Shown: positions 57,877-64,000 of the stretch, one piece after another | Position numbering within the stretch: position 1 is the first letter of the stretch | How the letters are laid out: each line of letters begins with the position of its first letter | From: Gordonia rubripertincta | GTDB lineage: Bacteria; Actinomycetota; Actinomycetes; Mycobacteriales; Mycobacteriaceae | Reading direction: 5' to 3' | Assembly: GCF_038024875.1 (NCBI RefSeq) | Contig: NZ_CP136136.1 | Span: 4,898,001 to 4,962,000 of the forward strand | DNA: 64,000 bases | Made by a program: the position numbers and the translations under genes | Notes under the pieces: generated by a model | What the model was told of the DNA's origin: nothing | The model's input: only the letters and a program-made list of their open reading frames with translations | Database searches by the model: none

Positions 57877-59076
57877 TCAGAACCTCACACCAGGCTCGCA
57901 GATGAAAGCGGTTCCCTTGCGTCCGATCCGGGTGAGCACGACCGACAGTGGGCGGTCACCCTTGGGTTTGAGCTTCTTGCGGAGCTGGTCGGGATCGACG
58001 TCGAGGCCGCGGACGAGGATCTCGAGCGGGCCGCAACCATGGGCGGCCAGGGCCTTGCGGAGAACCTTCTCCGTCACTCCGACCTGCTCGATCACCCGGA
58101 ACCCGCGCGCCCCGGCGGGCACCGAATCGCCGGTCAGATAGGCGATCTGCGGGTCGAGTTGCCACAAGCCGAAGCGGTGGGCGTAGTGCTTGACGAGTCC
58201 GGCTCGCACGATAGCGCCGTCCGGATCGACGATCCACTCCCCCGCATCACCGGCCGGCACGTCGTCGTCCTCGTGATCGGTGATCTCGAACTCCGATACC
58301 GCGCCGTCGGGCCGGGTGCGCAGAACCGTTGCCCGGCGCCGGGTCTCGACCCCCGGCCCCGACCACAGGCACGCTTCGCGGACGCCCCCGTCGAGCGAGG
58401 TCACCTGCACCTCGCCGTCGAATCCGAACCGGTTCCGCAGCATCTGATGGTCCAGTCCGGGAGCACATTTCACGATCAGCACGCGGCCCGCATAGGTGGC
58501 GAGCAGTTCGAGCAGCGGTGGGGTCAGCTGGTCGAGACGGAAGATCCGGCCCGCATCGGAGCGTCGAGCAGGGTCGGCGAGAAGAACGTCCGCAGTCGAG
58601 GTCGGGGTCAGCGCATCCGCCACCAGAAGCGTCGCATCGGGTACGTTGTGGCGCGCCATCGCGAGCCGGACGCGGTCGAGGTCGCTGCCGATCACTCCGG
58701 CGATCCCGTTGACGCGCACCAGTTCCCGGAGCTCGGCACCGATCGAACAGGTCAGGTCGTGGACCACCGACGCCGAGAAGCGAGCGGCGATCTCGGCGGC
58801 GCGATGCGCAGCGACGACCGACGCGGTCGCCTGCTGCAGCCCGTCGTCGGTGAGCAACAACTCGGCCGGGTCCCGCAGTTTCGCTGCGGCTCGCCGACGG
58901 TTCCGGACGGTCTCGATCAGCGCGGCGTCGTGCGGTGTGTACCGGCCGCGGACCTCGGTGATGTCGGACAGCATCGACGCGGGGGTGAGCGCCAGACCCG
59001 ACACCGTGTCGAGGGCCTTCTCACCGTGGCGCGACCGCAGGAACGCGACATCGTCGAGACCGAAGGTGTAGCTCAT
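57877..59076 (-). CDS. THUMP-like class I SAM-dependent methyltransferase
   Basis: This 399-residue protein has a helical N-terminus, a Rossmann methyltransferase core (VVHDLTCSIGAELREL, VIGSDLDRVRLAMARHN, VLLADPARR) and a THUMP-like C-terminal domain (~320-399). It corresponds to Rv3037c. RNA base methylation is the likely activity, because DPARR replaces the NPPY-type motif and the THUMP-like domain suggests RNA binding. The substrate is unknown. Confidence 0.87.
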   Translation of the reverse strand: MSYTFGLDDVAFLRSRHGEKALDTVSGLALTPASMLSDITEVRGRYTPHDAALIETVRNRRRAAAKLRDPAELLLTDDGLQQATASVVAAHRAAEIAARFSASVVHDLTCSIGAELRELVRVNGIAGVIGSDLDRVRLAMARHNVPDATLLVADALTPTSTADVLLADPARRSDAGRIFRLDQLTPPLLELLATYAGRVLIVKCAPGLDHQMLRNRFGFDGEVQVTSLDGGVREACLWSGPGVETRRRATVLRTRPDGAVSEFEITDHEDDDVPAGDAGEWIVDPDGAIVRAGLVKHYAHRFGLWQLDPQIAYLTGDSVPAGARGFRVIEQVGVTEKVLRKALAAHGCGPLEILVRGLDVDPDQLRKKLKPKGDRPLSVVLTRIGRKGTAFICEPGVRF

Positions 59077-59138
59077 GATCCTTGCAGGCTACCGTCGTGG
59101 CCCGCGCCTCCCCGGGGCCACCCGCCGCGTCGCAGAGC

Positions 59139-59396
59139 CTACTGACGCAACTCCACGATGGAGGTGACGATCGTGGTCCGATCCCCGGTGGCCAACGACT
59201 CGTCGTCCGGGTCCTGCTCGGCCAGCACCACGTGTGTGGCGTTGGCGACGTTCAACAGATGGACCGTGCCCTCGACGTCGAGAGCGATGGGTTCGCGCTT
59301 CTCGATGGCCTCGTGGAGGAACTGCCTCACCTCCGGCACCGGATCACTGAAGAGCAGTCGGATCTCGAACTCATCGGACGTCAGCAGGGTGGCCAT
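59139..59396 (-). CDS. Small conserved-looking hypothetical protein
   Basis: This 85-residue soluble protein (MATLLTSDEFEIRLLFSDP start, then PIALDVEGTVHLLNVANATHVVLAEQD) has an alternating strand/helix pattern. I do not recognise a family. ATG 59396 is chosen because the upstream in-frame extension is low-quality. It lies between two methyltransferase genes on the same strand. Confidence 0.6.
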   Translation of the reverse strand: MATLLTSDEFEIRLLFSDPVPEVRQFLHEAIEKREPIALDVEGTVHLLNVANATHVVLAEQDPDDESLATGDRTTIVTSIVELRQ

Positions 59397-59523
59397 AGCC
59401 CATGGTTGCACGCAGGAAGCGGCCCCGGCCCCGAAAACGACGATCGGGCCGCCGCGAAAGCGACGACCCGATCGGTGGAGCGAATGCGCGTCAAATCCCT
59501 GCGCTTTCACAGATCGCCGGCGA

Positions 59524-60498
59524 TCACTCCGGCTTGGTACCGGTGACCACGACGTTGTAGAAGAACTTCTGCGGGACGACCTTGCGCAGGACGTTCTCGT
59601 CCAGCCAGGTCAGGCGCTTCCAGCCGCCGAACGCGAATCGCGCCCAGCCCCAGCCGAGCTTCTCCGGCGGCACCGCGGCTTCGAAGGTGCGGACCGGCCA
59701 GCCGAGCATGGCGGCGGCCAGTTCCTCGGTGGCGGTGGCGACCTTGGCGGCACCGGCCGAACGGGCGATGCCCGCGAGCTCGTCGGGATCGAAGGTGTGG
59801 ATGTCGACGACGGCCTCGAGCGCGGCGGCACGCGAGGACTCGTCGAGCTCCTCCTGCGGGCGACGCCAGCTCTGCAGCGGCCCGAACTTGGTGGCGTTGG
59901 TGGTGACGGCCCACGTCGCGCGACTCATCCAGCGCGCGTAGAAGTCACCGATGGTCGACGGTTCACCCGCGAAGATGAACCGGCCACCCGGCTTCAGCAC
60001 GCGCAGCACCTCGCGCAGCGCCTGCTCGACATCCGGGATGTGGTGCAGCACAGCGTGTCCGACGACGAGATCGAAAGTGTTGTCGTCGTACGGGATCTTC
60101 TCCGCGTCGGCGACTCGGCCGTCGACGTCGAGGCCCAGGTTCTCGGCGTTGCGCAGCGCGACCTTCACCATGCCCGGCGACAGGTCGGTGACCGAACCCT
60201 TCTCGGCCACACCGGACTGCATGAGGTTCAGGAGGAAGAAGCCGGTGCCGCAACCGAGTTCCATCGCACGCCCGTACGGCAGCGACTCGTCGGTCTCGAT
60301 GGCGTCGAACCGTCCACGCGCGTAATCGATGCAGCGTTCGTCGAAGCTGATCGACCACTTCTCGTCGTAGGTCTCGGCCTCCCAGTCGTGGTAGAGCACC
60401 TGGGCGAGCTTGGTGTCCTTCAGAGCGGCCTGCACCTGCTCCTCGGTGGCATGCGGATTCGGCGCCGGATCGATACCGGGAGTGGCGTCGGTGGTCAT
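59524..60498 (-). CDS. SAM-dependent methyltransferase (Rv3038c-like)
   Basis: This 324-residue class I methyltransferase has motif I AMELGCGTGFFLLNL, the acidic KGSVTDLSPGMVKVALRNAENLG, GRVADAEKIPYDD and VLRVLKPGGRFIFAGEP. A ~130-residue C-terminal helical extension follows. It corresponds to Rv3038c. The substrate is unknown; proximity to an enoyl-CoA hydratase suggests lipid or quinone metabolism but does not prove it. It lies 50 bp downstream of that gene. Confidence 0.9.
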   Translation of the reverse strand: MTTDATPGIDPAPNPHATEEQVQAALKDTKLAQVLYHDWEAETYDEKWSISFDERCIDYARGRFDAIETDESLPYGRAMELGCGTGFFLLNLMQSGVAEKGSVTDLSPGMVKVALRNAENLGLDVDGRVADAEKIPYDDNTFDLVVGHAVLHHIPDVEQALREVLRVLKPGGRFIFAGEPSTIGDFYARWMSRATWAVTTNATKFGPLQSWRRPQEELDESSRAAALEAVVDIHTFDPDELAGIARSAGAAKVATATEELAAAMLGWPVRTFEAAVPPEKLGWGWARFAFGGWKRLTWLDENVLRKVVPQKFFYNVVVTGTKPE

Positions 60499-60548
60499 GA
60501 TCGCTTCCTTGTCGCGTGGGTCGGTCAGTCGTGATGTTGGTGGGGCCG

Positions 60549-61337
60549 TCAGCGCCCGGTGAACTTCGCCTTGCCGGGACCGTTCTCCACGAACGACTTC
60601 ATGCCGATGGCACGGTCCTCGGTCGCGAACAGCGCGGCGAAGAGCTGCTCTTCGATCTTGAGTCCGGTGTCGAGGTCGACGCCGAGGCCCTGGTCGACGG
60701 CCTTCTTGGCGGCGGCGATGGCCACCGACGCGGCGCCGGTGAACTGTCCCGCCCAGGCGAGGGCGGCGTTGTAGACCTCGTCAGGGGCGACAACCTCGTC
60801 GACCAGGCCGATGGCGAGTGCCTCCTCGGCGCCGACGAACCGGCCGGTGAAGATGAGGTCCTTGGCCTTGGCCGGTCCGATGAGCCGCGCCAGACGCTGC
60901 GTCCCGCCACCACCGGGGATGAGCCCCAGCAGGACCTCGGGCACGCCGAGCTTCGCGTTGTCACCGGCGATCCGGCGGTCGGCTCCCAGCGCGACTTCGA
61001 GGCCACCGCCCAGCGCGTAGCCGGTGATCGCCGCGACCGTGGGCTTCGGGATCTCGGAGATGGCGCCGAGGTCGCGCTGCAGACGACCCGCGACCTTGCT
61101 CATCTCGGCGTAGCCGAGGTCGTTCATCTCCTTGATGTCGGCGCCGGCGGCGAGGACCTTCGGTCCGCCGTAGACGACGACGGCCTTGATGTCGTCGCGC
61201 AGCGTCGCCTCCTCGGCGGCCGCGGCCAGCTCGGCCTGCACCTGGCGGCTCAACGCGTTCATCGGCGGGCGGGCCAGCAGGATGGTGCCCACGCCGGGAT
61301 GATCGTCGGACGTTTCGAGGGTCACGAACTCAGGCAT
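60549..61337 (-). CDS. Enoyl-CoA hydratase (EchA17-like)
   Basis: This 262-residue crotonase-fold enzyme has the oxyanion-hole region LAAGADIKEMND and both catalytic glutamates: GYALGGGLEVALGAD and GVPEVLLGLIPGGGGTQRL. It hydrates trans-2-enoyl-CoA in beta-oxidation. It corresponds to echA17 (Rv3039c). Together with etfBA it reflects the fatty-acid-oxidising lifestyle. Confidence 0.95.
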   Translation of the reverse strand: MPEFVTLETSDDHPGVGTILLARPPMNALSRQVQAELAAAAEEATLRDDIKAVVVYGGPKVLAAGADIKEMNDLGYAEMSKVAGRLQRDLGAISEIPKPTVAAITGYALGGGLEVALGADRRIAGDNAKLGVPEVLLGLIPGGGGTQRLARLIGPAKAKDLIFTGRFVGAEEALAIGLVDEVVAPDEVYNAALAWAGQFTGAASVAIAAAKKAVDQGLGVDLDTGLKIEEQLFAALFATEDRAIGMKSFVENGPGKAKFTGR

Positions 61338-61426
61338 TCTCGAAGGCTACCGTCTGGTAAGTCAGCCCGGTGTCGCAGGCCGGTGTCACCGGCCCCGGAG
61401 ATCCCACGCGTCACATCGAACCGCCC

Positions 61427-61432
61427 TACAGT
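61427..61432 (+). promoter_or_regulatory. -10 element TACAGT for leaderless LigD-type polymerase gene
   Basis: TACAGT ends 7 nt before ATG 61440 with no ribosome binding site. The in-frame GTG at 61431 overlaps this element and is less likely. Confidence 0.45.
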
Positions 61433-61439
61433 GGGCGAC

Positions 61440-62420
61440 ATGGCCAAAGGCGCGGGTTCCGCAGGTGAGCCGATCGAGCTGACAGTGGGTGATCGCACCG
61501 TTCGCCTGTCGAGTCCGGACCGCGTGTACTTCACCGAACGCGGCGAGACCAAGCGCGACCTCGCCGAGTACTACCTGTCGGTCGGCGACGGCATCGTGCG
61601 GGCCCTGCGCGAACGTCCCTGCATGCTGCACCGTTTCCCCAAGGGCATCAGCGGCAACAAGGTGCACCAGAAGCGGGTCCCTGCGGGCGCACCGGACTGG
61701 CTGGAGACCACCGAGATCTACTTCCCCCGGTACGGGCGGACCGCCGACGAGCTGTGCGTGACCGAGCTGGCGTCGGTGATCTGGGCGGTGCAGATGTCGA
61801 CGGTCGAGTTCCATCCCTGGAACTCCCGTCGAACCGATCCCGAATCCCCCGACGAGTGGCGTATCGACCTCGACCCCATGCCCGACTGCACCTTCTCACG
61901 CATCCAGCGGGTGTCCCACGTCGTCGAGGAGGTCCTCGACGAGCTGGGCATGCGCGGCTTCCCGAAAACCTCGGGGGGTCGCGGTCTGCACATCTACGTG
62001 CGCATCGCCCCCGAGTGGGGGTTCCCGCAGGTCCGACGCGCCGCGCTCGCCTTCGCGCGAGAGGTCGAGCGTCGCGCTCCGAAGGACGTCACGACGACGT
62101 GGTGGCGCAAGGACCGCGACCCGGCGGCCGTGTTCGTCGACTACAACCAGAACACTCGCGACCACACCATGGCGTCGGCTTACTCGGTGCGCGGCAACCA
62201 GCGCGCGACGGTGTCCACGCCGATCCGCTGGAACGAGATCGACGACATCGAACCCGACGATTTCACCATCGCCACCGTGCCCGCGCGGTTCGCCGACCTC
62301 GGGGATCTGCACGCCGAGATCGACGACGTCGCGTACCGACTCGACACACTGCTCGAATGGGCCGATCGCGAGGAGATCGGTGAGGACGAGGACGAGACGG
62401 TCGACCTCGACGAGGCCTGA
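61440..62420 (+). CDS. Stand-alone LigD-type polymerase (archaeo-eukaryotic primase family)
   Basis: This 326-residue protein is only the polymerase/primase domain of LigD. Catalytic Asp143 and Asp145 are in RIDLDPMP, SGGRGLHIYVRI contains the phosphate-binding histidine, and a third acidic position is in VFVDYNQN. Mycobacteria carry similar separate domains (PolD/Prim-PolC type) that fill short gaps or add ribonucleotides during end joining and excision repair. No Ku or ligase domain is next to it. A ~30-residue acidic tail ends the protein. The insertion here interrupts the order seen in M. tuberculosis between echA17 and the Nudix gene. Confidence 0.9.
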   Translation: MAKGAGSAGEPIELTVGDRTVRLSSPDRVYFTERGETKRDLAEYYLSVGDGIVRALRERPCMLHRFPKGISGNKVHQKRVPAGAPDWLETTEIYFPRYGRTADELCVTELASVIWAVQMSTVEFHPWNSRRTDPESPDEWRIDLDPMPDCTFSRIQRVSHVVEEVLDELGMRGFPKTSGGRGLHIYVRIAPEWGFPQVRRAALAFAREVERRAPKDVTTTWWRKDRDPAAVFVDYNQNTRDHTMASAYSVRGNQRATVSTPIRWNEIDDIEPDDFTIATVPARFADLGDLHAEIDDVAYRLDTLLEWADREEIGEDEDETVDLDEA

Positions 62421-62424
62421 GGCC

Positions 62425-63249
62425 CTAGAGCGTGATCTCCGGCGGCGTCTGATCGCCGAGGGTACGGAAGTACTCGTCGGAGCCGGGGAAGCCGAGTCCG
62501 GCGAGCCCGGCGCCCGGGGTGGTGTTCGGCAGGATGCACTCGATGGACCGCTCGGCGGCGAGCAGCTCCTCGACGCTCGGGAAGCCGCTGACGTAGTGCA
62601 GCTGCGCCCAGGTCGGCGGCATCAGGAAGTGCTTGCCGCCGGCCCAGGTGTCGATCGCGAGGCGGGCGTTGACCCAGCGCGCCACCTCGGCCTCGGTGGT
62701 CTCGGCGTCGGCCTTCTGGCCCTCCGGCATGGCGGCGAGGAAGAAACGGGTGTCGTAGCGCCGCTTCTCGTTGACCGGGGTGATCCAGTGCGCGAGGGGA
62801 CTCAGCAGATCGGCGCGCAGGGTGAGGCCGCGCGCGGTGAGGAACTCGGCAAAGGACAGCGACTTCTCGACGAGCCGCTGCCGGTCGTCGGCGAGGGCCC
62901 CCGGGTCGGCGAAGGCACCGTCGTCGGTGGTCGCGAGCAGGACGCCGCATTCCTCGAAGGTCTCGCGGACGGCCGCGCACACGAGCGCCTGGGCGAGCTC
63001 TTCATCGGTGTTGAACTGCTCGGCCCACCACGCCGGGTCCGGCCCGGTCCAGGCCACGTGGGCGCCGGCGTCGCGCTTGTCGACGCCGCCACCCGGGAAC
63101 ACGGTCATGCCACCGGCGAAGGCCATCTGCTTCACCCGACGCTGCAGGAACACCTCGATGCCGTCCGCGGAGTCACGGACCAGGACGACCGTCGCGGCGT
63201 CGCGGATCGGTGCGGACACGACCTCGGGTCCCTGATCGGTGGATGTCAT
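62425..63249 (-). CDS. NUDIX-domain hydrolase (Rv3040c-like)
   Basis: This 274-residue protein has a Nudix fold with FPGGGVDKRD, an insertion, and the core AAVRETFEECGVLL (~residues 92-105). The long insertion before the REXXEE core and the C-terminal extension resemble CoA- or NAD-type Nudix hydrolases (NUDT19-like). Exact substrate unknown. It overlaps the upstream ABC ATPase gene by one base (TGATG), so they are coupled. It converges on the LigD-type polymerase gene with only 4 bp between stops. Confidence 0.9.
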   Translation of the reverse strand: MTSTDQGPEVVSAPIRDAATVVLVRDSADGIEVFLQRRVKQMAFAGGMTVFPGGGVDKRDAGAHVAWTGPDPAWWAEQFNTDEELAQALVCAAVRETFEECGVLLATTDDGAFADPGALADDRQRLVEKSLSFAEFLTARGLTLRADLLSPLAHWITPVNEKRRYDTRFFLAAMPEGQKADAETTEAEVARWVNARLAIDTWAGGKHFLMPPTWAQLHYVSGFPSVEELLAAERSIECILPNTTPGAGLAGLGFPGSDEYFRTLGDQTPPEITL

Positions 63250-64000
63250 CAGTTGCCTCCTGCTCGACGGTGACCGCCCGCGCGGCGACGGCGTCGAGCG
63301 AAGTACCGGCCGTCGACCTTGTCGAGGATGATCTGCTGCCGGAAGGCGGCCGTCAGGTTCTCGCTGGTCATGACCTCTTCGAGGAGGCCCTGAGCCACGA
63401 CGCCGCCCTCGGACAGGATCAGCGCGTGCGTGAACCCCTCCGGGATCTCTTCCACATGATGGGTGATCAGCACGATGGCGGGGGCGTCGGGGTCGGCGGC
63501 GAGGGTGGCGAGACGGTCGACGAGCTCTTCCCGGCCGCCGAGGTCGAGACCGGCGGCGGGTTCATCGAGCAGCAGCAGTTCGGGGTCGGTCATCAGCGCG
63601 CGGGAGATGATCACGCGCTTGCGCTCACCCTCCGACAAGGTGCCGAAGGTGCGGTCGGCGAGATGCTCGGCACCCATCGACTCCAGCGATTCGACGGCCT
63701 GGTCGCGGTCCATGTCGTCGTAGGCCTCGCGCCAGCGACCCAGGACCGCGTAGCCGGCGGAGATGACGACGTCGCTGACGACCTCGTGGTCGGGCACCCG
63801 GTCGACCAGGGCGGGACTGGCGACGCCGATCCGCGTCGCGAGCTCGCGGATCTCAATCCGGCCGAGCTTCTCGTTGAGCACGAACGCGGTGCCCGAAGTC
63901 GGATGAATTTCTGCCCCCGCGAGCCGCAGCAGGGTGGTCTTACCGGCACCGTTGGGGCCGATGATGACCCAGCGTTCGTCCAGTTCGACCTGCCAGGACA
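63249..64000 (-). CDS. ABC transporter ATP-binding protein, 5'-truncated by window edge
   Basis: The reading frame is open through base 64000, so the N-terminus lies outside. About 249 residues are visible. The Walker A motif GPNGAGKTT lies at about 63934-63960, beyond the first in-frame start codon (63881), which shows the true gene is longer. The signature LSEGERKRV, Walker B LLLLDEPAAGLD and H-loop LITHH follow. It corresponds to Rv3041c. No permease gene is visible. The C-terminal tail is basic (RRRRRAGGHRR). Confidence 0.94.
   Translation of the reverse strand, partial: SWQVELDERWVIIGPNGAGKTTLLRLAGAEIHPTSGTAFVLNEKLGRIEIRELATRIGVASPALVDRVPDHEVVSDVVISAGYAVLGRWREAYDDMDRDQAVESLESMGAEHLADRTFGTLSEGERKRVIISRALMTDPELLLLDEPAAGLDLGGREELVDRLATLAADPDAPAIVLITHHVEEIPEGFTHALILSEGGVVAQGLLEEVMTSENLTAAFRQQIILDKVDGRYFARRRRRAGGHRRAGGN

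Overview
The window is a stretch of GC-rich actinobacterial chromosome from the mycolic-acid-producing order Mycobacteriales, most like Gordonia. The species cannot be resolved by reading. Support comes from the lysine/alanine-tailed HU protein (HupB), GTG starts and probable leaderless promoters, and a gene order matching, from memory, the Mycobacterium tuberculosis segment from ppk1 (Rv2984) to the ABC ATPase Rv3041c. No insertion sequence, prophage, CRISPR array or rRNA was seen. Both window edges cut a gene: ppk at the left and an ABC ATPase at the right.

Layout. 1-6.6 kb: polyphosphate kinase, MutT1, HupB, leuCD and a divergent IclR regulator. 6.6-12.2 kb: a flavin/F420-fold protein, two identical tRNA-Glu and one tRNA-Gln, gltX, an alpha/beta hydrolase with an FAH-family enzyme, and an MFS transporter. 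12.2-24 kb: the branched-chain amino acid and serine block (leuB-serA, ilvBNC with a leader-peptide attenuator, ilvD), interrupted by a secreted S1 protease, a PH-domain protein and MgtE. 24-39.6 kb: DoxX, an LppZ-like lipoprotein, gatB, pspC, pfkA, a NarL-type two-component system, a coupled PLA2-like/alpha-beta hydrolase pair, gatCA, an ACT protein, a macrodomain protein, ligA and an MmcQ/YjbR protein. 39.6-47.4 kb: a MetE-like protein, mnmA, cysteine desulfurase, a GXWXG protein, two lipid acyltransferases and etfBA. 47.5-51.3 kb: a methyltransferase, GH57 branching enzyme and GT4 glucosyltransferase resembling the mycobacterial methylglucose lipopolysaccharide genes. 51.4-54.9 kb: an accessory cluster of SipW-type exported proteins with a dedicated signal peptidase. 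54.9-64 kb: a hexapeptide acyltransferase, PQQ-propeller lipoprotein, HTH-DUF3887 regulator, two methyltransferases, an enoyl-CoA hydratase, a stand-alone LigD-type polymerase, a NUDIX protein and the ABC ATPase.

How it works together. Leucine, valine and isoleucine synthesis (leuBCD, ilvBNCD) is concentrated here with two visible regulatory devices: a branched-chain-rich leader peptide plus intrinsic terminator before ilvB, and a direct repeat between leuC and the IclR gene. gltX, tRNA-Glu, tRNA-Gln and all of gatCAB lie in the window with no glnS, which fits the indirect route to Gln-tRNA(Gln).

The most unusual part is the 51.4-54.9 kb cluster. Three small secreted proteins share an Ala-Leu-Trp signal-peptide boundary. 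A SipW/ER-type (Ser-His) signal peptidase is fused to its own substrate-like segment and a roughly 280-residue extracellular tail. The first exported protein is split by an in-frame TAA. The last four genes are chained by start/stop overlaps.
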